From NCBI RefSeq assembly GCF_002002885.1, contig NZ_CP019510.1:682001-746000 (forward strand): a stretch of 64,000 bases of DNA, given 5' to 3'. Shown in pieces: positions 30,920 through 40,095 of this stretch. Position 1 is the first letter of the stretch, and each line of letters begins with the position of its first letter. A program made the position numbers and the translations under genes. This DNA is from Janthinobacterium sp. LM6. Lineage in GTDB: Bacteria > Pseudomonadota > Gammaproteobacteria > Burkholderiales > Burkholderiaceae_D. A model generated the notes under the pieces. That model was not told the origin of the DNA and searched no databases. It saw only the letters and a list, made by a program, of their open reading frames with translations.

Positions 30920-32250
30920 CTAATTTCTGTCCAGCAAGGGAAGAATCAGGGTTACCGCCAGGCCGCCGTCCTCTCGGTTGGCCAGCGTGATGCGCCCGCC
31001 ATGGGCTTCGGCGATTTCGCGCGCCAGCGCCAGGCCAAGTCCCGTGCCGCTGCGCTTGGTGGAATAAAACGGCACCAGCGCGTTTTCCAGCACGGCGCCG
31101 CTCATGCCCGGGCCGCGGTCGCGCACTTCGATGCGCAGTTGCCCTTGCGCCTGGCTGACGTGCAGGCCGATGTGCTCTTCCCGCGAGCCCGATTCCAGCG
31201 CATTCTTGAGCAGGTTCAGCAGTGCCTGCTGCATTTGCGCCGCATCGAACACGGCCGCCTGCACGGGCGGCGGGCAGTCGAGCCTGAAGGGTGCTTGCGA
31301 GGCCAGGCCATCGAGGAAAGGCTGCCACTCGTATGGCGCCAGGCGCGGCGCGGGCAGCTTGGCAAAGCGCGCATAGCCGAGGATGAAGGTTTCCAGGTGG
31401 CGCGTGCGCTCTTCGATGGTGGCGAGGATTTGCGGCAGGCGTTCCGTCTGGCCGCGGCGTACCAGCTCGGCACCGGAATGGGCCAGCGAGGCCAGCGGTG
31501 CCAGCGAGTTGTTGAGTTCATGGCTGATGACGCGGATGACTTTTTTCCAGGTCTGCACTTCCTGGCGGCGCAGTTCCAGGGTCAGCTGGCGCAACAGCAG
31601 CAGTTCGTGCTTGCGCCCGTTCAGGCTGAAACTGCGCCGCGCCAGGTGATACACCTCCTCCTGTTCCCCCTCGCCGCTGGTAAACAGGCCGTCGTTGCGG
31701 CGCGCGAGCGCTTCGGCCAGGGCCGGTGCCGCCTGCTGCACGATGTCGGCCAGGTGATGCCCTTCGAGCCGGCGGCCATGGTGCAGCAGCTGCCGCGCGG
31801 CCAGGTTGGCGTAGACGATGGCGCTGCCCTCGGCCACCAGCAGCATGGCCACCGGCGTGTTTTGCACCATGGTGTCGAGCAGCAGTTCGCGCTGCACCAG
31901 GTCCAGGCGCTGCTTGCGCAGCACGTCGCCGAGCGCATTGTGGGCCGCCACCAGATCGGCCAGTTCATCGTTCTGCGGCCAGCGCAAGCTGAAGCCGAAG
32001 TCGCCGTCCTGGTAGCTGGCGACCGTGCCGCTCAAGGCGCGAAACAGCGACAACATCGCCTGCAGCTGGGCGCGAATGGTAATGACGGCCACCGGCAGCA
32101 CGCACAGCAGGGTACCCGCCAGTACCAGCAGCGGCTGGCCGGGTAAAAAATGCGCGAGCAGCAGGGCGATGACGATGCCCAGCACCAGCAAGGTAGCGAT
32201 CAGCGCCGTCCAGCGCGTGAGCAGGGAGAGGCGCATGGGACGGTAGGCCA

Positions 32251-32251
<1 letters not shown>
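30920..32251 (-). CDS. NtrY-like sensor histidine kinase
   Basis: 443 residues. Two transmembrane helices (about 15-33 and 40-60) with almost no periplasmic loop, a HAMP/PAS-like region (about 75-220) and a HisKA-type dimerisation segment with phospho-acceptor H244 in ISHELNNSLAPL. The ATPase domain has NLLKNALES, RDRGPGM and GTGLGLALAREIAEAHGG. The HELNN box and short membrane hairpin are typical of NtrY-like kinases that pair with sigma54 activators. Its ATG overlaps the stop of the response-regulator gene by one base, so the pair is co-translated. A lack of a sensor domain suggests it reads membrane state or the linked transporter. Confidence 0.92.
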
Positions 32252-33603
<1,352 letters not shown>

Positions 33604-33631
33604 GCGCGCAGCATATCACTCAGGTGCCGGC

Positions 33632-34870
33632 TCAGGTACTGCGGGTGGCAGTGGCCGGCGAAATACTGGCCGCGCGCCATGCCGGGCCGTACACCGCGCC
33701 CACGCCCAGCAGCCAGAACACCAGCGCGCCGGCCAGCAGATAGCCGGGCGGCAGGCGCGCCATTTCCAGCTGGCTCACCAGCAGCTGGTTCAAACCCAAT
33801 GCCAGCAGCACGCCGCATGCCACGCCGACGCTGGTGATCATGAAATTCTCGGTGAGGAAATAGCGCAGGATGTCGATACGGCGGGCACCCAGCGCGCGCC
33901 GTACGCCGATCTGCTTCCTGCGCTGCGTCACCCACAGGCTGGCGATGCCGACGATTCCGCTGGCCGTCACCAGCAGCAGCAGGGTCGACACGGCGATCAG
34001 CATCCATGACAGGCCGCGGTCGGCCCGGTAGCGTGACGTGCGGTGCTTTTCCAAGGTATCGGTGCGTACCAGCAGGCGGTCGCTGGTGGAGGTGCGGATG
34101 GCTTGCTCGGCCTCCTTCATCAGGCGGTCGCGCTGGCCCGGTTCGGCGCGCACCGCATACAGCAGCGAATCGCGCCCGCCCGTCAGGCGTGCCGGCATCA
34201 GGATCGAATATTCGCCTTCGGCCCTGACCTGGCCGACCTGCGTCTGCAGCCGCTCGACAACGCCGACCACGCGCAGCTCGGGATCATCGGCGCCGTTACC
34301 CCGGTACAGCGTCTTGCCGACAAAGCTGGTTTCGCCGGGCCAGATCTTTTGCGCCGCCGCGAGCGTCACGATGGCCACCTTGGGGTAGCTGTCGTCGACA
34401 TCTTCATCGATCTCGGGCACCTCCTCAGGCAGGAAGTCGCGTCCTTCCACCAGCTTCAAGCCATAGGTCTTGACCAGGGCATCTGGGGTGACGTAGGTCG
34501 AGATGGTGGCGCTGGGCGTGACCTGGCTGCGCTTGGCCGACACGCTGGTGGAGTTGCCGGAGCGCGACAGCACTGCCTGCGACGTTTGCGCCACCGACAG
34601 CACGCCCGGCAAGGCGCGCAGCAGGGCCGCCTGGTGCTTTTGCTCGGACAGCTGGCGCTGGTGGTTGCCGCGGTTCATGTTCTGGATATGGATATAAAAA
34701 ATGTCGTTTTCAGCGGCCACGCCGGTGGGCCGCGCGGCCACGGCCTGGCGCAGGTTGACGATGTGCAGGGCGTTGGCCAGGATGGCCAGGCTGATCGCGA
34801 TCTGCACGGCCACCAGGATGGCGCCGGTTTTGCTGCGCATCAGCGCCGACAGGATGGGACGGATTTCCAT
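33632..34870 (-). CDS. MacB/FtsX-type ABC transporter permease (second)
   Basis: 412 residues. N-terminal helix (SALMRSKTGAILVAVQIAISLAILA), a large periplasmic MacB-PCD-like domain (about 45-285), then three helices of the FtsX fold with the coupling signature RRKQIGVRRALGARRIDILRYF. ATG 34870 (MEIRPILSAL) has GAGG spaced 6 nt and is preferred over ATG 34882. It works with the paralogous permease at 34899, one ATPase and one membrane-fusion protein as a type VII, mechanotransmission-like exporter. Confidence 0.9.
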   Translation of the reverse strand: MEIRPILSALMRSKTGAILVAVQIAISLAILANALHIVNLRQAVAARPTGVAAENDIFYIHIQNMNRGNHQRQLSEQKHQAALLRALPGVLSVAQTSQAVLSRSGNSTSVSAKRSQVTPSATISTYVTPDALVKTYGLKLVEGRDFLPEEVPEIDEDVDDSYPKVAIVTLAAAQKIWPGETSFVGKTLYRGNGADDPELRVVGVVERLQTQVGQVRAEGEYSILMPARLTGGRDSLLYAVRAEPGQRDRLMKEAEQAIRTSTSDRLLVRTDTLEKHRTSRYRADRGLSWMLIAVSTLLLLVTASGIVGIASLWVTQRRKQIGVRRALGARRIDILRYFLTENFMITSVGVACGVLLALGLNQLLVSQLEMARLPPGYLLAGALVFWLLGVGAVYGPAWRAASISPATATRST

Positions 34871-34898
34871 GCTGGACCTCATAGTGAATAAGTGGATG

Positions 34899-36221
34899 TC
34901 ATTGGGACTTGAGCTGAATCGCCGGCGTCACCTGACAGGCGCGCCAGGTGGGCAACAGGCCGGCCAGCAAGGCCGCCAGCACCGACATGGCAAAGGTCAG
35001 CAGCAGCATCGGCACATCCATGTGCGCCACCGTGCCCAGTTCCTGCGACTGTTTGCTGACCACGGCCAGCGCGCCAAACGCCAGCAGCAGGCCGATCACG
35101 CCGCCGGCCAGGCCGATCACGCCGCTTTCGATCAGGAACTGGCGGAAGATGTCGCGCCGCGTGGCGCCCAGCGCGCGGCGGATGCCCACCTCGCTGGCGC
35201 GCACGGAAAACTTCGCCAGCAGCAGGCCGATGGTGTTGACCAGGCATAGCAACAGAAAGCCGAAGGCCAGCCAGGCCGCCAGTTTGTTGTCGTTGTCGAC
35301 TACCTTCAGGAAGGCCATCCATTCGTTCAGGTCGTACAGCTTGTTGGGCGCATTGCGCATCATGCGTCCCAGCTTGCGCTGCTCGCCCGCATAGGCATCC
35401 AGATACTGCTGCAACTGGCCACGCTCGCCGCTGCTGGCCATCTCGAACCAGAACTGCAGCCAGGTGCAGCCGGAGCCGAGCCGGCCCTGGAAGCCGGGGG
35501 CGTTCTGTTCGCCATTGCAGCTCATGCCGCCGTCGTGTTCCGTCTCGTGGCGAATCGCGCTGGCAAACGGGATGAAGAATTCGTCTTCTGCGCCGAAAGC
35601 GCCCTTGCTGCCGATGATGCGGTGCGGGCGCGGCACCACGTCCCAGGTCGCCAGCACGCCCGTCACCATGTAGGGCCGGCCCAGCACGGTCACGCGCTGG
35701 CCGACCGGGTTGTTCGTGCCCACCAGTTTTTCAGCCAGTGCGCGGCTCAGGACGATCACGTCGGCGCCGCTGGCGTCATCGGCTTCGCTCCACGGCTGGC
35801 CGTACTGGAAGGGAGCGTCGAACATGCTGAAAAAATCACGCGTGGGCGCCATGCCCTGGGCCTGGAAGGAACCGATATCCTTGCGCGCCGGCTCGACCGG
35901 ACCGGCTACGCCGTACATGACGGTACGTCGCACGCCCATCTTGCTGGCCATGAAATTGCGCGCATCGATATAGCTCATCTGGGCTTGCGAGAAGCCGGGC
36001 TTTTCGCCGGGGACGTAGCCATTGACGGACAGGATGTCGATCATCGGCACGAACATGCGGTCGCTCTTGTGCGGCAGCGGATCGCCCGACATGGCGTGCA
36101 GGATGGTGACGGTGGAGACGCTGGCGGCCACGCCGACGGCCAGCGTCAGCACCATCAGCGCGGTCAGGGCGCGGTTGCGGCGCAGGCTGCGCAGGCCCAG
36201 CGTGAAATAATAGCGGAACAT
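34899..36221 (-). CDS. MacB/FtsX-type ABC transporter permease (first)
   Basis: 440 residues. Same architecture as its neighbour: N-terminal helix (NRALTALMVLTLAVGVAASV), periplasmic domain (about 45-300, with two cysteines in MSCNGEQ and GSGCTW) and three C-terminal helices with RASEVGIRRALGATRRDIFRQF. Two different permease genes beside one ATPase imply a heterodimer rather than the MacB homodimer. It lies 9 bp after the ATPase gene. Confidence 0.9.
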   Translation of the reverse strand: MFRYYFTLGLRSLRRNRALTALMVLTLAVGVAASVSTVTILHAMSGDPLPHKSDRMFVPMIDILSVNGYVPGEKPGFSQAQMSYIDARNFMASKMGVRRTVMYGVAGPVEPARKDIGSFQAQGMAPTRDFFSMFDAPFQYGQPWSEADDASGADVIVLSRALAEKLVGTNNPVGQRVTVLGRPYMVTGVLATWDVVPRPHRIIGSKGAFGAEDEFFIPFASAIRHETEHDGGMSCNGEQNAPGFQGRLGSGCTWLQFWFEMASSGERGQLQQYLDAYAGEQRKLGRMMRNAPNKLYDLNEWMAFLKVVDNDNKLAAWLAFGFLLLCLVNTIGLLLAKFSVRASEVGIRRALGATRRDIFRQFLIESGVIGLAGGVIGLLLAFGALAVVSKQSQELGTVAHMDVPMLLLTFAMSVLAALLAGLLPTWRACQVTPAIQLKSQ

Positions 36222-36230
36222 GGTCTCTCC

Positions 36231-36947
36231 TTACGCGGTCACGGGGTGCTGCGGTTTGGCCGACAGCGAGGCGCGGTGCTGCACCAGGTCCGACACCTGG
36301 CCGTCGATGATGTGCACATTGCGCTGGCTGCGCAGCGCCAGTTCCGGATCGTGCGTGACCATCAGGATGGTGGTGCCTTGCGCATTGATCTCTTCCAGCA
36401 GCTCCATCACGCCGCGCGCCATCTGCGTGTCCAGGTTGCCCGTCGGTTCATCGGCCAGCAGCAGCTTGGGCGAACCGGCCAGGGCGCGCGCGATCGCCAC
36501 GCGCTGCTGCTGGCCGCCCGACAATTCGGCCGGATAATGCTTCATGCGCGATGCCAGGCCGACCTTGGCCAGTGCCTCCTCGATGCGCTCCTTGCGTTCG
36601 GCGCGGTTGAAGCCCCGGTAGCGCAGCGGCACGTCGACGTTGTCGAACAGCGACAGGTCGGGAATCAGATTAAAACCCTGGAAGATGAAGCCTAGCTTTT
36701 CATTGCGCAGGCGCGAGCGGGCATTGTCGTCCATGCCCCTGACGTTGACGCCGTCAAGGATGTATTCACCGTCGGTGAATTCCTCGAGCAAGCCGGCGAT
36801 GTTCAGGAAACTCGTCTTGCCCGAGCCGGACGGCCCGGTGACGGTGACGAATTCACCTTGTTGCACATGGATGTCGAAGCCGCGCAGCGCGTGGGTTTCG
36901 ATCATGTGGGTGCGGTAGACTTTGCTCAGGTTTTGCATGCGCAGCAT
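36231..36947 (-). CDS. ABC transporter ATPase (MacB/LolD type)
   Basis: 238 residues. Walker A GPSGSGKT (38-45), Q-loop FIFQGFNLIPDLS, signature LSGGQQQR (142-149), Walker B LLLADEPTG (D166) and H-loop MVTHDPELA. The sequence belongs to the LolD/MacB group that energises FtsX-type permeases. As a stand-alone ATPase it should pair with the two permeases immediately downstream. No other ATPase is in the operon. Confidence 0.94.
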   Translation of the reverse strand: MLRMQNLSKVYRTHMIETHALRGFDIHVQQGEFVTVTGPSGSGKTSFLNIAGLLEEFTDGEYILDGVNVRGMDDNARSRLRNEKLGFIFQGFNLIPDLSLFDNVDVPLRYRGFNRAERKERIEEALAKVGLASRMKHYPAELSGGQQQRVAIARALAGSPKLLLADEPTGNLDTQMARGVMELLEEINAQGTTILMVTHDPELALRSQRNVHIIDGQVSDLVQHRASLSAKPQHPVTA

Positions 36948-36991
36948 GGCGGGGCCTCTTGTTGAGTGAGATGAATGGGATTCAGTGAAAT

Positions 36992-38257
36992 TCAGTTGAG
37001 CGAGACGCGGACAGCGTTCTCGAAGTTTTCCGTGCCGGCGACCACCACCTTGTCGCCCAGTTTCAGGCCGTCGAGGATTTCCACGGCCGATACGCTAGTC
37101 GCGCCCAGCTTGATCGGCGTGCGGATGGCCACGCCGTCGCGCACGACGTAGGCGAAACGGCCACCTTCGGCTTCGACGAAAGAGCCGCGCGCCAGCATCA
37201 GCACATTCGGTTTTTCATCGATCAGCAGGCGCGCCGCCACGCGCTGGTTCTGGCGCAGGCCGGCCGGTTGCGCGCCATCGAAACGCACGCGCGCCAGCAC
37301 CTGATTTTTGACCACTTCGGGCGACAGCGCCGACAGCTTGCCGGTCGCCCGGATGACGCCCGTTTCGATCTCGGCGCGCATGCCCAGGCCCATGTCGGCC
37401 ACATAGGTTTCAGGCACCTCGAGTTCGACTTCCAGCTGCGACAGGTCGACCAGGGTCATCAGGGCCGTATTGGCTTGCACCACGCTGCGGTTGGCCACCG
37501 ACAGGGTGCCGATAAAGCCGTTGACGGGGGCGCGCACGGTCAGTTCGTCGACCCGGCGCTGGGCGTTGTCGCGCACCAGGCGCTGGCGTTCGAGTTCATT
37601 GCTTTTGGTTTTCAGGGCCAGGGTCACGTCTTCGCTTTCCAGGCCCGCCGCCTGGGACGCGTGCTTGCTGCGGATATCGGCCGAATTCAAGGCATCCTTG
37701 GCCTTCTGGTAATCGATCTTGGCGATGATGCCCACCTGCGCCACGCTTTCATAGCGTTCCAGCGTGCGCTGTGCGGACAGGCGCTCGATCTCGGCCGTAT
37801 CGGCTTCCCGGCGCGCCAGCAGTTTCTGCTTCTTGGCCAGGATCTGCTGGCGCGCCACTTCCGCCTCCAGCTGCTGCACGCTCGATTGTTCGCGCTTGAG
37901 GGCGTCGGACAGGTCGGGCGACTCCAGCACGGCCAGGATGTCGCCCTTTTTCACCGTGTCGCCCGCCTTTGCCTTCAGCGTGACGGTGGCCACCGTGGTC
38001 GAATACAAGGTCGGGCTGATCGAGGCGACCACGCGGCCGGTGACGGCCGCGTCGCGGATCAGGGTGCCGCGCGTGACGTCTGCGATGCGCAGGCGGCTGC
38101 TGTTGACGGAATGCTCGCTGTTGCGCCAGCCGGCAACGACCGCGATGGCGGCGCCGATGACGATGACGGCGCCGGCCAGCAGCAGGGCGCGTTGCTTGTG
38201 GCGCTGGCCCGGCGGGGCGGACAGGACGGCGTCTTGGGAGGAGGTATCGCGGATCAT
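36992..38257 (-). CDS. Periplasmic adaptor (membrane-fusion protein, MacA/HlyD-like)
   Basis: 421 residues. Short cytoplasmic tail, one membrane anchor (about 25-43), lipoyl half-motif KAKAGDTVKKGDILAVLESPDL, a long alpha-helical hairpin (about 120-225), the second lipoyl half (ELTVRAPVNGFIGTL), then beta-barrel and membrane-proximal domains. It links the inner-membrane ABC complex to an outer-membrane channel, probably TolC-like and encoded elsewhere. It is the first gene of the operon, 21 nt downstream of the expected sigma54 transcript start. Confidence 0.92.
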   Translation of the reverse strand: MIRDTSSQDAVLSAPPGQRHKQRALLLAGAVIVIGAAIAVVAGWRNSEHSVNSSRLRIADVTRGTLIRDAAVTGRVVASISPTLYSTTVATVTLKAKAGDTVKKGDILAVLESPDLSDALKREQSSVQQLEAEVARQQILAKKQKLLARREADTAEIERLSAQRTLERYESVAQVGIIAKIDYQKAKDALNSADIRSKHASQAAGLESEDVTLALKTKSNELERQRLVRDNAQRRVDELTVRAPVNGFIGTLSVANRSVVQANTALMTLVDLSQLEVELEVPETYVADMGLGMRAEIETGVIRATGKLSALSPEVVKNQVLARVRFDGAQPAGLRQNQRVAARLLIDEKPNVLMLARGSFVEAEGGRFAYVVRDGVAIRTPIKLGATSVSAVEILDGLKLGDKVVVAGTENFENAVRVSLN

Positions 38258-38288
38258 GGTCAGGTCTCGTGAAGGATACCTTTCTCAA

Positions 38289-38304
38289 TGCACGATCCAT
38301 GCCA
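38289..38304 (-). promoter_or_regulatory. Sigma54 (-24/-12) promoter of efflux operon
   Basis: On the minus strand TGGCATG-GATC-GTGCA matches the RpoN consensus TGGCACG-N4-TTGCA, with the invariant GG and GC spaced exactly 10 bp apart. It lies 31-46 bp before the first ATG of the operon that encodes its own NtrC-type activator. Confidence 0.8.
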
Positions 38305-38350
38305 GTTGTTAAGTCTTTGATTTGAATGGGGAAAAAAATTGGCGTCCGGC

Positions 38351-38403
38351 TGTCCGCCGTGTCCGCGTTGTCCAGCATGTCCGCGGGCGCCGCATTGTCG
38401 CGG
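38351..38403 (-). promoter_or_regulatory. Phased 9-bp repeats, candidate upstream activator sites
   Basis: TGTCCGCC (38351), TGTCCGCG (38360), TGTCCAGC (38369), TGTCCGCG (38378) and TGTCGCGG (38396) begin at exact 9-bp steps with one unit skipped. They lie about 50-100 bp upstream of the sigma54 promoter, the usual place for enhancer sites. The remaining bases of the 243-bp divergent gap hold no gene. Confidence 0.5.
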
Positions 38404-38500
38404 CGTTTGCGCATGGATCTTGATATTCTGGCAATCGACCTGATCTGCGGCACTAGCAGTGATGGCGCACGGCGCCATGCTGGCCCTTCTCTGGAGCATG

Positions 38501-40084
38501 ATGTCGCCTTCGCCCTCTCTTTTTGCCCGCCTGCGTCCCTGGTTGCGCCAGTTTGCCAGCCTGCCCGAGCCGCCGGAACTCGATTATCCATTTGCCGCCA
38601 GCGACATCGCCATGCTGCAGCGCATCGACGGTGGTGTGCCCCAGCTCGATAGCCAGACGTGGAATGAAATGCTGCTGGATGCCTACCATGCACAACTGGC
38701 CACGCAGACCAGCATTCTTGGCCAGCAGCGCTTGCATCAGCGCCTGGCCAGCGGCACGGCGGGGGCTGCCTCGCGGGGGCGCATCGCGGCCTTGCTGGCC
38801 GCGCCGGCACAGCAGGCGGTGATCGAGCAAGCCATGCTGCCGCTGCGCACGGCAGACGTGGAAGTGGCGGCGCTGCTGTGTGGCGCAGCGCCGCCAGCGC
38901 CGCCGTGGTGGAGCCGCTGGCTGCTGCTGCCGCCGCTGGTGCTGTTGGTATCGCTGCTGGTCGCATGGCTGTTTGCGCCGTTGGCATGGGCCGTCGCGGT
39001 GGCCGTCTGGTTCTCGCTGATGGCGTTGCAGATGCGTTTTTACGAGCGTTGCAAACCGTGGGAGCGCAGCGTTTTTACCTTGCAGCAGATACTGCTGGTG
39101 CATGGCCGCCTGGGGGCGCTCGATACCGCGCTCACGGCAGAGTTGCGAGAAGGCGGGCGGGCTGCCGGCGTGATCAATCGGCAGATCACGCCAGTGCGCT
39201 GGATCAAGATGGTTCCCTTGCTGAGCGAATATGACGACTGGCTCATGTTGGGCAATATCCGACGTTATTTTCACAGCCTGCGCGTGGTGCGGCGCGAACG
39301 CGCCTTCCTGCGGCAGAGTTTCCTGCTGTTGGCCGACCTGGAGGCGGACCTTGCTCTGGCGCGCCACCTGCGCGGCCGCGAAGAATTTTGCTGGGCACTG
39401 CAAACCGATGCGCGGCAGTTGTCGCTCGACGCCATGGTGCATCCGCTGCTGGACGGCGCCAAGCCCCTGTCGCTGCGGCTCGATGGCCGCGGCGCCTTCA
39501 TTTCGGGGCAGAATGCGGTGGGAAAAAGTACCCTGTTGCGCGGCGTGGGGCTCAATCTGATCAGTGCGCGCGCCTTTGGTTTTTGCTATGCGCAGGCGGC
39601 CCGGGTGCCCATGCTGCCCTTGTATTCAAGCATGCAGAACGAAGACTCGCTCGATGGCGGCGAAAGTTTGTACATCGCCGAATTGCGGCGCGCACGCGAA
39701 TTGCTGGCGCTGGCCAGGGTGGGCGCGCCGGCCTTGCTCCTGATCGATGAAATCTTCCGCGGCACGAACCACCTTGAATCCGTGGCGGCTGCTGCTGCCG
39801 TGCTGCACAGCCTGGCGGCGCAGCACCTAGTGCTCGTCTCGTCGCATAACCTGGTGCTGGGACCCTTGCTGGAAGACTGCCTGGCGCCGTGGTGCGTGCG
39901 CCGCGATGACCGGGGCGCGTTGCTGCTGGCGCCCGGCGTGCTGCAAGCCACGAATGGCATCGCCCTGCTGGCGCAGCGCGGTTTTGACGCCGGCATCGCG
40001 GACAAGGCCGGGCGCGTCTTCGACTGGCTCAGCACGCACATGGCGCAACCGGCCGATTGCGGCGGCGTGCTCGAACGGGCCTGA
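38501..40084 (+). CDS. Membrane-anchored MutS-like ATPase
   Basis: 527 residues. No MutS mismatch-recognition domain. A helical lever/clamp-like N-terminal half is interrupted by two transmembrane helices (about 139-177). The MutS domain V ATPase follows: Walker A GQNAVGKST (336-344), a YSSMQNEDSLDGGESLYIAE segment aligning with the MutS signature region, and Walker B LLIDEIFRGTNHLES (413-427). Such membrane MutS paralogues occur in many bacteria without known function; DNA repair is unlikely. ATG 38501 follows GGAG closely; ATG 38498 is equally possible. It is divergent from the sigma54 efflux operon. Confidence 0.88.
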   Translation: MSPSPSLFARLRPWLRQFASLPEPPELDYPFAASDIAMLQRIDGGVPQLDSQTWNEMLLDAYHAQLATQTSILGQQRLHQRLASGTAGAASRGRIAALLAAPAQQAVIEQAMLPLRTADVEVAALLCGAAPPAPPWWSRWLLLPPLVLLVSLLVAWLFAPLAWAVAVAVWFSLMALQMRFYERCKPWERSVFTLQQILLVHGRLGALDTALTAELREGGRAAGVINRQITPVRWIKMVPLLSEYDDWLMLGNIRRYFHSLRVVRRERAFLRQSFLLLADLEADLALARHLRGREEFCWALQTDARQLSLDAMVHPLLDGAKPLSLRLDGRGAFISGQNAVGKSTLLRGVGLNLISARAFGFCYAQAARVPMLPLYSSMQNEDSLDGGESLYIAELRRARELLALARVGAPALLLIDEIFRGTNHLESVAAAAAVLHSLAAQHLVLVSSHNLVLGPLLEDCLAPWCVRRDDRGALLLAPGVLQATNGIALLAQRGFDAGIADKAGRVFDWLSTHMAQPADCGGVLERA

Positions 40085-40095
40085 CGCGGCCGCGC

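Noticed and set aside
38351..38403. CRISPR-like or microsatellite reading of the 9-bp repeats
   Set aside because: Units are too short and spacer-free for CRISPR; position relative to the sigma54 promoter favours regulatory sites.
38326..38652. 108-codon plus-strand frame over the sigma54 promoter region
   Set aside because: No ribosome-binding site or family resemblance; it overlaps the MutS-like start in another frame and the regulatory repeats.
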